DNA of 11,967 nt from Clostridiales bacterium. GTDB taxonomy: Bacteria; Bacillota; Clostridia; Lachnospirales; Lachnospiraceae. Below the pieces are notes generated by a model. It was not told the origin of the DNA. It worked only from the letters and a program-made list of their open reading frames with translations, and searched no databases. Positions 5,238-11,967 of this stretch are shown in pieces; the stretch's first letter is position 1; the number at the start of each line of letters is the position of its first letter. The DNA lies in the NCBI GenBank assembly GCA_019416265.1, contig DXXQ01000229.1:1-11967 (forward strand). The letters are read 5' to 3'. A program made the translations under genes and the position numbers.

Positions 5238-6541
5238 ATTCTGTTCATATGCTCTTTCAGAGTCTTTTCGTATCCCATATCTGACAGGATATAAAACCTT
5301 TCGTCTGCAATCTCTGTGGGCAGATACTGCTGCTTTACATAATGATTTGGATAATTGTGGGCATATTTATAGCCGATTCCATGGCCCAGCTTCTCATGAC
5401 CGCCATAGTGAGCGTCCTGAAGATGGACAGGCACTGTTGTTTTTTTCTTTTTTACAGAATTCATGGCGTCTGCAATGGCATTGACAGCCGCATTACTTTT
5501 TGGCGCACAGGCCATATACGCCGCCGCCTGGGACAGGATGATCTGAGACTCCGGCATTCCCACCCGCTCTACAGCCTGGGCTGCAGCCACAGCCACCAAA
5601 AGAGCCTGAGGATCTGCATTTCCGATGTCCTCAGAGGCAAGAATCATAATCCTTCGCGCGATAAATTTCACATCCTCGCCAGCATAAAGCATCTTCGCCA
5701 GATAATAGACAGCCGCATCCGGATCTGACCCGCGCATACTCTTGATAAATGCAGAAATAATATCGTAATGGTTATCTCCGTTTTTATCATAGCGCACCAC
5801 ACGCTTCTGAATACACTCAGAAGCCACCTCCAGAGTGATGTGAATGTTTCCGTTCTCGTCTCTCGGCGTAGTCAGAATTCCAAGCTCAATGGCATTTAAT
5901 GCGCTTCTGGCATCTCCTCCTGCCATATCTGCAAGAAAATCCAGGGCATCTCCGTCAATCTTAGCCCCGTAGCTTCCCATCCCTTTTACAGGATCGTTGA
6001 CTGCACGGAGGATCAGTTCCTTCACTTCCTCAATCTCAAGAGATTTCAGTTCAAATACAATAGAACGGGAAAGAAGAGCGCCGTTTACCTCGAAATAAGG
6101 ATTTTCGGTAGTGGCCCCGATTAAGATGATCGTACCATCCTCCACAAAAGGCAGAAGGTAATCCTGCTGTCCCTTGTTAAAGCGATGAATCTCGTCGATA
6201 AAGAGGATGGTCTTTTTCCCATACATGCCAAGATCGCTCTGGGCCTGTCGCACAACCTCCTCCATATCCTTCTTTCCGGCTACTGTGGCATTGATCTGGG
6301 TAAAATTAGCGCTTGTCGTGTTGGCGATAACTTTGGCAAGGGTTGTCTTTCCCGTCCCCGGAGGGCCGTAAAAAATAACGGATGTGAGCTTATCCGCCTT
6401 GATCGCACGATACAATAATTTATCTTTTCCCACAATATGCTGCTGCCCAACCACTTCTTCTAAAGTGGTCGGGCGCAGTCTTGATGCCAACGGAGATTCC
6501 TTCTCCATTGTTTTTGATTTCGCATATTCAAATAAATCCAT
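5216..6541 (-). CDS. rarA: Replication-associated recombination protein A (RarA/MgsA AAA+ ATPase)
   Basis: This is a clamp-loader-like AAA+ ATPase that acts at stalled replication forks and single-stranded DNA gaps. The 441-residue length is normal. Visible elements are the N-terminal SPLASRLRPTTLEEVVGQQHI, Walker A GPPGTGKT (59-66), Walker B ILFIDE (112-117), sensor 1 GATTENP (142-148) and arginine finger R159 in LLSRS. The C-terminal half (about 265-430) matches the family's tetramerisation region, including MLYAGEDVKFIARRI, ASEDIGNADP and DAHYGGHEKLGHG. It starts 3 bases after the stop of the kinase-like gene with no strong ribosome binding site, so it is probably translated by coupling. 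Its last codons overlap the convergent terminator. Confidence 0.96.
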   Translation of the reverse strand: MDLFEYAKSKTMEKESPLASRLRPTTLEEVVGQQHIVGKDKLLYRAIKADKLTSVIFYGPPGTGKTTLAKVIANTTSANFTQINATVAGKKDMEEVVRQAQSDLGMYGKKTILFIDEIHRFNKGQQDYLLPFVEDGTIILIGATTENPYFEVNGALLSRSIVFELKSLEIEEVKELILRAVNDPVKGMGSYGAKIDGDALDFLADMAGGDARSALNAIELGILTTPRDENGNIHITLEVASECIQKRVVRYDKNGDNHYDIISAFIKSMRGSDPDAAVYYLAKMLYAGEDVKFIARRIMILASEDIGNADPQALLVAVAAAQAVERVGMPESQIILSQAAAYMACAPKSNAAVNAIADAMNSVKKKKTTVPVHLQDAHYGGHEKLGHGIGYKYAHNYPNHYVKQQYLPTEIADERFYILSDMGYEKTLKEHMNRIKKEAEE

Positions 6542-6544
6542 AAT

Positions 6545-7168
6545 TTACAGCATTCCCATAATCTTCATCTGTGCAATGATGGATTCTACACATTTCTCAA
6601 AGCCCAGCTTTCCGCTGTTTAAGCATAAGTCATAATTCGTTGCATCATTCCATACGCCCCCTGCGAAACGTTTGTAGTAATCCTGCTTCCGTTTGTCATC
6701 CTTCAAAAGGAATTTCGCTACGTCCTCCTCCGTACCGCTGATCTTTTCCATGGATTTCTCCATACGGAAATCCCAGGGCGCGTGGACAAATACGCGAAGG
6801 GTATTCGGTCTGTCCTTGAACACATAGTTTACGCAGCGTCCTACTACAACGTAGGATTCTTTTTCGGCAAGGTCATTGACAACCTTCGCCTGATAATTAA
6901 AAAGGTTCTCATCCGAGATAAATTCCTTGCTTCCCGGAGGAATCAGTCCGCCTTTGTAAAGACCGCTCTTGCTGAAAATAGAAGGACGTACGCTTGCACC
7001 GCCTTCTACCTGGCCGAACAGCTTCACATCAATCCCGCTTTCATCAGACGCCATATGTACGATTTCTTTATCGTAATAAGAAATCCCCAGTCTCTCTGCC
7101 AGCATCTGGCCAACGGTACGTCCGCCGCTTCCGTACTGTCTTGCAATGGTAACTACATAATTTTCCAT
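6545..7168 (-). CDS. Cytidylate kinase-like family protein
   Basis: The 207-residue product resembles the cytidylate kinase-like group (Cytidylate_kin2). It starts MENYVVTIARQYGSGGRTVG, where residues 10-20 form a P-loop-like GSGGR segment in place of a classic GxxxxGK[ST]. A second conserved block is SYVVVGRCVNYVF (105-117), then LRVFVHAPWDFRM (124-136), a lid-like lysine/arginine-rich stretch (DDKRKQDYYKRF, 157-168), and YDLCLNSGKLG (179-189). The true cmk gene is usually a different, longer-conserved protein, so this is a paralogous family of unknown substrate. The ATG at 7168 is chosen because GGAGGG (7176-7181) is 7 bases upstream; the TTG at 7183 overlaps that site. No terminator is visible between livF and this gene (33-base gap). 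Confidence 0.85.
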   Translation of the reverse strand: MENYVVTIARQYGSGGRTVGQMLAERLGISYYDKEIVHMASDESGIDVKLFGQVEGGASVRPSIFSKSGLYKGGLIPPGSKEFISDENLFNYQAKVVNDLAEKESYVVVGRCVNYVFKDRPNTLRVFVHAPWDFRMEKSMEKISGTEEDVAKFLLKDDKRKQDYYKRFAGGVWNDATNYDLCLNSGKLGFEKCVESIIAQMKIMGML

Positions 7169-7201
7169 GTAAAATCCCTCCAATCTGATTTTCTGACCTT
7201 T

Positions 7202-7912
7202 TTATTCGCCCAGATATGCCTTCTGTACAGATTCGTCGTTCAAAAGATCACTTGCTTTTCCCTCAAGAGTGGTCTTTCCGGTTTCAAGAACATAGGCTCT
7301 GTCTGCAATAGCCAGGGCTTTCTTCGCATTCTGTTCTACCAGAAGAACTGTGGTGCCGCTTTCGCTTACCTCTTTGATGATATTAAAAATCTCATTTACA
7401 AAGATCGGTGACAGTCCCATAGACGGCTCGTCCATAAGAATAATGCTGGGCTGGCTCATCAGAGCTCTTCCCATAGCAAGCATCTGCTGTTCGCCGCCGC
7501 TCAAAGTACCTGCCATCTGGTTCTGCCTTTCCTGAAGACGGGGAAAATGCTGATACACCTTCTGAATCGTTGCTTCAATTTCATTTTTATCCTTCCGCGT
7601 ATATGCACCCATTTTCAGATTCTGGAGCACAGACATATTTGCAAATACACGGCGTCCCTCCGGCACATGGGCCATTCCCATGGTCACGATCTTATGAGCC
7701 GGAACTTTGGAAATATCATTTCCGTTAAAAAGAATTTGTCCTGATTTGGCACGGAGAAGTCCCGTGATGGTATGCAGGGTGGTTGTTTTGCCTGCGCCGT
7801 TGGCGCCGATGAGAGCCACAACCTCTCCCTGATTTACCTCGAAGGAAACGCCTCTGAGCGCCTGGATCATTCCATAGTAAACCTCAATATCTTTTACTTC
7901 AAGTAAAGCCAT
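7202..7912 (-). CDS. livF: Branched-chain amino acid ABC transporter ATP-binding protein LivF
   Basis: This is one of the two cytoplasmic ATPases that power the LIV-type importer. The 236-residue length is typical for LivF. Walker A is GANGAGKT (36-43), the ABC signature LSGGE (137-141) and Walker B IILMDEP (157-163). The switch position is VEQN (192-195) with Q194 where most ABC ATPases have histidine, which is usual for LivF. The protein ends SVQKAYLGE, as LivF proteins do. An AGGAGG site precedes the ATG, overlapping the end of livG, 12 bases away. It pairs with LivG. Confidence 0.95.
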   Translation of the reverse strand: MALLEVKDIEVYYGMIQALRGVSFEVNQGEVVALIGANGAGKTTTLHTITGLLRAKSGQILFNGNDISKVPAHKIVTMGMAHVPEGRRVFANMSVLQNLKMGAYTRKDKNEIEATIQKVYQHFPRLQERQNQMAGTLSGGEQQMLAMGRALMSQPSIILMDEPSMGLSPIFVNEIFNIIKEVSESGTTVLLVEQNAKKALAIADRAYVLETGKTTLEGKASDLLNDESVQKAYLGE

Positions 7913-7924
7913 GCTTCTTCCTCC

Positions 7925-8683
7925 TTATTCTCCCAGATATGCCTTGATAACCTCCGGATTATGAAGAACCTCGGAAGTCTCTCCCTGTGCAAGTACATGA
8001 CCGAAATTCAGCACCGTCAGTCTCTCACAGATTCCGGATACCAGCTTCATATCATGCTCAATGAGGAGGATCGTCATATCAAAGTGATCGCGGACGAAAC
8101 GGATCGTCTCCATCAGTTCCACTGTCTCATTGGGGTTCATGCCTGCCGCAGGCTCGTCAAGAAGAAGGAGCTTTGGTTTCGTAGCAAGGGCTCTGGCAAT
8201 CTCAAGCTTTCTCTGTTTTCCGTAAGGAAGGTTGGAAGCCAGAGTCTGCGCTTCCTTATCAAGGTCAAAAACCTTCAGAAGCTCCATTGCCTCCTCGTCC
8301 ATCCGCTTCTCTGTCTGAAAATATTTCGGAAGACGCAGGATTCCTGTGAGCACCCCGTATTTGTTGTGCTCGTGAAGCGCCGCCTTTACATTATCAAGCA
8401 CTGTCAGTTTATCGAATAACCGGATATTCTGAAAGGTTCTGGCAATTCCGGCTTTGTTGATGTCAATGGTCTTTTTACCTGTGATATCCACGCCGTCCAG
8501 AAGGATTTTGCCCACATCCGGTTTATATACTCCTGTTAAAAGGTTGAAAATAGTGGTCTTTCCTGCTCCGTTGGGTCCGATCAGACCGTAGAGCTGTCCT
8601 TTTTCAATGGAGACATGAAAATCATCCACTGCATGAAGACCGCCGAAGGAAATATTCAAGTGTTTTACATCAAGCATTGCCAT
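7925..8683 (-). CDS. livG: Branched-chain amino acid ABC transporter ATP-binding protein LivG
   Basis: This is the second ATPase of the LIV-type importer. The 252-residue length is normal. Walker A is GPNGAGKTT (36-44). The Q-loop region is GIARTFQNIRLF (79-90). The signature is the LivG form LPYGKQR (152-158) instead of LSGGQ. Walker B is LLLLDEP (172-178), followed by AAGMNPNE and switch histidine H210 in LIEHDM. The TFQNIRLF and LPYGKQR motifs separate it from LivF. The ATG at 8683 has GGAGG (8692-8696) 8 bases upstream, and livM ends 3 bases before it. Confidence 0.95.
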   Translation of the reverse strand: MAMLDVKHLNISFGGLHAVDDFHVSIEKGQLYGLIGPNGAGKTTIFNLLTGVYKPDVGKILLDGVDITGKKTIDINKAGIARTFQNIRLFDKLTVLDNVKAALHEHNKYGVLTGILRLPKYFQTEKRMDEEAMELLKVFDLDKEAQTLASNLPYGKQRKLEIARALATKPKLLLLDEPAAGMNPNETVELMETIRFVRDHFDMTILLIEHDMKLVSGICERLTVLNFGHVLAQGETSEVLHNPEVIKAYLGE

Positions 8684-8686
8684 GAT

Positions 8687-9739
8687 TTATGCCTCCTTTC
8701 CTTTCTTTTTAAATATCTTCTGCACAAGACGCTCTCTCCACTCAATGGCCTTAGGCGCCCAGTTGAGAAGCATCATAACGATCAGTACGATCGCATAGAA
8801 CAGCATACGGTAATCGCTCAGTCCGCGAAGCAGCTCCGGCAGAAGTGTCAGCACAACTGCCGCGATCATGGAACCGCGGATATTTCCGATTCCTCCAAGA
8901 ACTACAAATACCAGAACAAGAATGGAGGTATTGAAGTTAAACTTGGAAGCCTGCAAAGTTGCAAGGTTATGGGAGTAAAGAGCTCCGCCCATACCTGCAA
9001 GAGCTGCAGAAACCGTAAAGGCCATCAGTTTGTATTTCGTGATATTGATACCGATGGATTCCGCTGCAATACGGTTATCACGGATTGCCATAATGGCGCG
9101 TCCGTCCCTGGAATTAATCAGATTCTGTACCACAATGAGGGTAATGATAATCAGAATAATACCGATCAGGAAGGTGGAATCCTTCGGAGTTCCCGTAATA
9201 CCCTGTGGGCCGCTGATGATCATTTTTCCTGTCGGTTCCATTCCCATGGAAAACTGGTCTTTCAGAGAAATATGAAAGCCCTGACTGTCTTTTCCCACAT
9301 AAAAAATATTGATCACGTTTTTGATGATCTCTCCAAAGGCAAGAGTTACGATCGCCAGATAATCTCCTCGCAGACGAAGTACCGGAATACCGATCAGAAT
9401 GCCGAAAACAGCCGCTGCTGCCGCACCGATAAGAATCGCAAGTGTGAAACGGATTCCTGCAGAAGGAATTGTCTCCACCGTGCATTTGGAGAAAAATGCG
9501 CTGGCAAAACCTCCCACGCACATAAATCCCGCATGTCCCAGACTCAGCTCCCCTGAAATTCCCACAACCAGGTTCAGGGAGATTGCCAGTATCACATATA
9601 CACAGATCGGAATTAAAAGTCCCTTAAACAGACTGGAAAGCTTTCCTGTACTGAGCATGGTCTGCACAACGGCAAAAAATACAAGTACAAGTCCATATGT
9701 AATGATATTGTCTTTTACGTTCTTTTTCATCTTCCCCAC
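8687..9739 (-). CDS. livM: Branched-chain amino acid ABC transporter permease LivM
   Basis: This is a multi-spanning membrane permease that forms the channel with LivH. Diagnostic stretches are SLNLVVGISGELSLGHAGF (54-72), LRLRGDYLAI (121-130), the cytoplasmic coupling region RDGRAIMAIRDN followed by AAESIGIN (211-232), and VLGGIGNIRGS (280-290). The C-terminus is basic (KIFKKKGKEA). The GTG at 9739 directly follows the livH stop and has AGGAGA (9748-9753) 9 bases upstream. An ATG three codons further in (9730) is the alternative, but its upstream AGGTGG pairs poorly. The difference is only three residues. Translation is likely coupled to livH. Confidence 0.94.
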   Translation of the reverse strand: MGKMKKNVKDNIITYGLVLVFFAVVQTMLSTGKLSSLFKGLLIPICVYVILAISLNLVVGISGELSLGHAGFMCVGGFASAFFSKCTVETIPSAGIRFTLAILIGAAAAAVFGILIGIPVLRLRGDYLAIVTLAFGEIIKNVINIFYVGKDSQGFHISLKDQFSMGMEPTGKMIISGPQGITGTPKDSTFLIGIILIIITLIVVQNLINSRDGRAIMAIRDNRIAAESIGINITKYKLMAFTVSAALAGMGGALYSHNLATLQASKFNFNTSILVLVFVVLGGIGNIRGSMIAAVVLTLLPELLRGLSDYRMLFYAIVLIVMMLLNWAPKAIEWRERLVQKIFKKKGKEA

Positions 9740-10624
9740 CTACACTTTCTCCTGAATATTTTTGCCAAACAGACCTGTAGGTTTCACAAGAAGCACTACG
9801 ATCAGCACTGCAAATACAATAGCATCTGCAAGCTGGGAAGAAATATATGCTTTACCCAGGATCTCAATTACTCCCAGAAGGATACCGCCGATAAGCGCGC
9901 CGGGAATAGAACCGATTCCTCCGAATACTGCCGCTACGAACGCCTTGATACCCGGCATGGAGCCTGTATACGGAGAAAGGGACGGATAGGAGGAGCACAG
10001 AAGTACGCCTGCAACTGCCGCAAGTCCGGAGCCGATGGCAAAGGTCAGAGCTATGGTTCTGTTTACGTTGATTCCCATTAACTGGGCTGCGCCTTTATCC
10101 TCTGCAACTGCCAGCATTGCCTGTCCCGGTTTGGATTTGTTGATAAATGTGATCAGACAGATCATGATCACAACACAGCTTACAATGGTAACAATCGTCT
10201 CTGCCGTGATCACAAGAGAACCGCCTGCAAGCTTCAGATCCGGAAGTGTGATAACCGACTGGAAGCTCTTCGGACTGGATCCGAAAATCAGAAGAACCAC
10301 GTTCTGAAGCAGATAGCTGACACCAATAGCAGTGATCAGAACTGCCAGGGGAGACGCTGCATTTCTCAGCGGGCGGTACGCCACCCTTTCAATCACAACA
10401 CCCAGTACTGTACATACCACAATCGCTGCGGCCACGGCAAGCATGGGATGAACGCCGCCGTTCAGCATCAGCGTAAGCGTTACATAACCGCCTACCATGA
10501 TAACGTCTCCATGTGCGAAGTTCAGCATTTTCGCAATACCGTAAACCATGGTATAGCCCAATGCAATTATGGCATATACACTGCCGAGGCTGATTCCATT
10601 GATCAAATAAGATAAAATACTCAT
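9740..10624 (-). CDS. livH: Branched-chain amino acid ABC transporter permease LivH
   Basis: This is the second channel subunit of the LIV-type importer. The 294-residue product has the family start ISLGSVYAIIALGYTMVYGI (11-30) followed by KMLNFAHGD (32-40). It also has ERVAYRPLRNA (79-89), the coupling loop KPGQAMLAVAEDKGAAQLMGI (165-185), KAFVAAVFGGIGSIPGA (227-243) and KPTGLFGK near the end. The ATG at 10624 is chosen because AGAGG (10633-10637) is 8 bases upstream; a GTG at 10633 overlaps that site. It is separated from the binding-protein gene by about 100 bases that hold a strong hairpin and a candidate promoter. Confidence 0.95.
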   Translation of the reverse strand: MSILSYLINGISLGSVYAIIALGYTMVYGIAKMLNFAHGDVIMVGGYVTLTLMLNGGVHPMLAVAAAIVVCTVLGVVIERVAYRPLRNAASPLAVLITAIGVSYLLQNVVLLIFGSSPKSFQSVITLPDLKLAGGSLVITAETIVTIVSCVVIMICLITFINKSKPGQAMLAVAEDKGAAQLMGINVNRTIALTFAIGSGLAAVAGVLLCSSYPSLSPYTGSMPGIKAFVAAVFGGIGSIPGALIGGILLGVIEILGKAYISSQLADAIVFAVLIVVLLVKPTGLFGKNIQEKV

Positions 10625-10659
10625 AAGATACACCTCTCAATGTTTTCTTTTTCCTAATC

Positions 10660-10688
10660 ATTATACAAACAGGGGGTTGCCAATGCAA
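10660..10688 (-). promoter_or_regulatory. Candidate internal promoter for livHMGF
   Basis: On the minus strand TTGCAT (10688-10683) and TATAAT (10665-10660) are separated by 17 bases. The -10 is perfect; the -35 keeps only TTG. The -35 and most of the spacer lie inside the intercistronic hairpin. Transcription would begin near 10653, about 29 bases before the livH ATG. This would give the permease and ATPase genes their own transcript. Confidence 0.45.
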
Positions 10689-10696
10689 CCCCCTGT
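10669..10696 (-). other. Perfect 11-bp intercistronic hairpin between the binding-protein gene and livH
   Basis: ACAGGGGGTTG (10669-10679) and CAACCCCCTGT (10686-10696) form a perfect 11-bp stem with a 6-base loop. In the direction of the liv genes the bases after the stem are TTGTATAATG, not a T-run, so it is a leaky terminator or an mRNA-stabilising structure. A run of seven T follows only on the plus strand (10701-10707), 4 bases beyond the stem. Such hairpins after binding-protein genes commonly raise their expression over the permease genes. Confidence 0.7.
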
Positions 10697-10724
10697 CGGG
10701 TTTTTTTATCATTTTGCTAATGTA

Positions 10725-11873
10725 TTAAAGTAATTCGTATGCTCCGTCCTTGATCACTGCTACGATCGGATCTTTTACAGGTTCGCCGTCTGCGCCCCAT
10801 GTGATTCCCTGACCTGTAATACCGTCATATGTGATTTCCTGCATAGCTGCTTTCATTAAATCGCAAAGCTCGCTGCTGTCCATATCCGGTGTAGCCTCTG
10901 CCTGCTCAAGAGCTGCTTTAATGATATACATTCCATCATATGCATCTGCGCCGAACTGGTTCGGAACTTCGCCGAACTGCTCTTTATATTTATTTACAAA
11001 GCTCTGTGTTTTTTCGTCCTCTGCTGTTGCGGAGAATGGTGTCAGAAGAGTAACGCCTTCTGCTAAGGATGTATCAAATCCTTCCAGAGAAAGGATACCG
11101 TCCATACCGTCAACGCCGAACCACTTCGGAGCAAATCCCATATCTGAAGCCTGTTTCAGCACAAGTGCGATTTCGTTGTAATAGAATGGTACGAATACCA
11201 TATCTGCACCGGAATCTTTCGCTTTCTGAAGCTGTACGGAGAAGTCAGTCTTACTGTCTGCTGTGAAAGCCTCTGCTGCTACGATTTCAAATGGCTGGTT
11301 TGCTGCCTCTGCCTGGAATGCACCGTAGATACCGGAAGAATATACATCGGAGCTGTCGTAGATAACGGCAACTTTCTCAGCCAGCTTATTCTCTCCGATA
11401 TATTTTGCGGATGCTGTTCCCTGTGCAGGGTCTGCGAAGCATACGCGGAATGCGTTGTCTCCGGAAATAGATTCGATCGCTGTTGCGGAAGGAGTCAGGA
11501 GGAACATATTGTCATTGGCTGCTTCTGCCTCTACTGCAATACACGGTGCGGAGGTAACTGTTCCCAGAAGAATATCCATTCCCCAGTCTTTCAGTGTATT
11601 GTAAGCATTTACTGATTTCTCTGCATCGTGCTCATCGTCCTGCGGATTAAATTCCACCTGGAATCCGTTGATTCCGCCGGCCTCGTTGATCTCGTCAACT
11701 GCAATCTGGATAGAATTCATAACAGCGTTTCCATAAACGGCTGCTGCACCTGTCATCGGTCCGATGCCGCCAATCTTAAAGGTCTCGTCTTCTGCCTGTA
11801 CAGGAATTGCAAATACGGATGTTGCCATTGCGGCTGCGGCTGCGATACTCATAGCTTTTTTCCAGTTTTTCAT
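10725..11873 (-). CDS. Branched-chain amino acid ABC transporter substrate-binding protein
   Basis: This is the extracellular receptor (LivJ/LivK type, Peripla_BP_6 fold) that captures leucine, isoleucine, valine or a related ligand for LivHM. The 382-residue precursor has a signal peptide with a basic start (MKNWKKA), an Ala-rich core, and a probable cleavage after VQA (residue 27). The mature start FKIGGIGPMTGAAAVYGN, then AVDEINEAGGING, LLGTVTSAP and FLLTPSATA are typical of the family. No cysteine lies in the signal region, so there is no lipobox, although binding proteins of single-membrane bacteria are usually lipoproteins. The start is supported by AAGGAGG just upstream. Ligand specificity is inferred from the family and neighbours only; some homologues bind other amino acids or amides. 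Confidence 0.93.
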   Translation of the reverse strand: MKNWKKAMSIAAAAAMATSVFAIPVQAEDETFKIGGIGPMTGAAAVYGNAVMNSIQIAVDEINEAGGINGFQVEFNPQDDEHDAEKSVNAYNTLKDWGMDILLGTVTSAPCIAVEAEAANDNMFLLTPSATAIESISGDNAFRVCFADPAQGTASAKYIGENKLAEKVAVIYDSSDVYSSGIYGAFQAEAANQPFEIVAAEAFTADSKTDFSVQLQKAKDSGADMVFVPFYYNEIALVLKQASDMGFAPKWFGVDGMDGILSLEGFDTSLAEGVTLLTPFSATAEDEKTQSFVNKYKEQFGEVPNQFGADAYDGMYIIKAALEQAEATPDMDSSELCDLMKAAMQEITYDGITGQGITWGADGEPVKDPIVAVIKDGAYELL

Positions 11874-11898
11874 AATAAAATCCTCCTTAACCTTTCCT

Positions 11899-11921
11899 CC
11901 GGAAACTATTTCTCTTTCCGG
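11899..11921 (-). other. Leader hairpin upstream of the binding-protein gene
   Basis: On the minus strand CCGGAAA (11921-11915) pairs perfectly with TTTCCGG (11905-11899) across a 9-base loop, and the sequence continues AGGAAAGGTTAAGGAGG. The stem lies in the roughly 70-base leader, about 25 bases before the start codon. It leaves the main AAGGAGG free. It may stabilise the abundant binding-protein mRNA. No T-run follows. Confidence 0.5.
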
Positions 11922-11952
11922 GTTTTGCTTTCATTCGTTAAAACTTTAAACG

Positions 11953-11958
11953 ATTATA
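11953..11958 (-). promoter_or_regulatory. Extended -10 promoter element of the liv operon
   Basis: The minus strand reads TGTTATAAT, a perfect extended -10 (TGnTATAAT). The -35 would lie beyond the right edge and cannot be seen. Transcription would start near 11946, giving a leader of about 73 bases before the ATG at 11873. That is too short for a T-box or most riboswitches. Confidence 0.65.
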
Positions 11959-11967
11959 ACACGTTAT

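Noticed and set aside
8615..9556. 313-codon plus-strand open frame opposite livM
   Set aside because: It is antisense to a clear LivM; its product is rich in His, Cys, Arg and Gln with low-complexity runs, typical of a reverse-frame shadow.
10669..10707. Plus-strand intrinsic terminator (11-bp stem followed by seven T)
   Set aside because: No plus-strand gene lies upstream for more than 5 kb, and the T-run is offset by 4 bases from the stem; it is better read as an intercistronic element of the liv operon, though a stop for antisense transcription is possible.
11874..11946. T-box or riboswitch in the liv leader
   Set aside because: The leader is only about 73 bases, has one simple hairpin, no T-box sequence and no terminator; too little structure for a known riboswitch class.

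Overview
The window looks like chromosome from a low-to-mid GC Gram-positive anaerobe of the class Clostridia, most likely Lachnospiraceae. This rests on gene content (DUF624/YesL, TIGR01212 radical SAM, DUF4364, RarA, cytidylate kinase-like protein, liv transporter), strong AGGAGG-type ribosome binding sites and Firmicutes-type promoters. The family-level placement is inference; no rRNA or other marker is present.

Left part (1-2047), accessory: the 5' part of an insertion-sequence transposase enters from the left edge on the minus strand. Its ribosome binding site lies in an inverted repeat. It is followed on the plus strand by two AT-rich genes for secreted proteins of unknown function (686-1120 and 1117-1953). 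These overlap at ATGA and end at a strong intrinsic terminator (2019-2047). This is the least explained stretch.

Middle, plus strand (2119-5188): a membrane-anchored or secreted polysaccharide deacetylase with a complete NodB catalytic set starts at TTG. After a weak terminator and a new promoter come a DUF624 membrane protein, a TIGR01212 radical SAM protein overlapping it by 4 bases, and a DUF4364 winged-helix-like protein. They end at an intrinsic terminator (5204-5237) that reaches into the last codons of the convergent rarA gene.

Right part, minus strand (11967 down to 5216): a branched-chain amino acid (LIV-type) ABC transporter in the order substrate-binding protein, LivH, LivM, LivG, LivF, then a cytidylate kinase-like protein and rarA, all colinear and closely spaced. 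An extended -10 promoter precedes the binding-protein gene. A perfect 11-bp hairpin with a candidate internal promoter separates that gene from livH. The binding protein is exported and hands ligand to the LivHM channel, driven by the LivG/LivF ATPases. The kinase-like gene and rarA appear to be downstream passengers on the same strand with no terminator visible between them and livF.

I found no tRNA, rRNA, CRISPR array or classical riboswitch. Apart from the AT-rich secreted pair, the genes are recognisable and mostly conserved.
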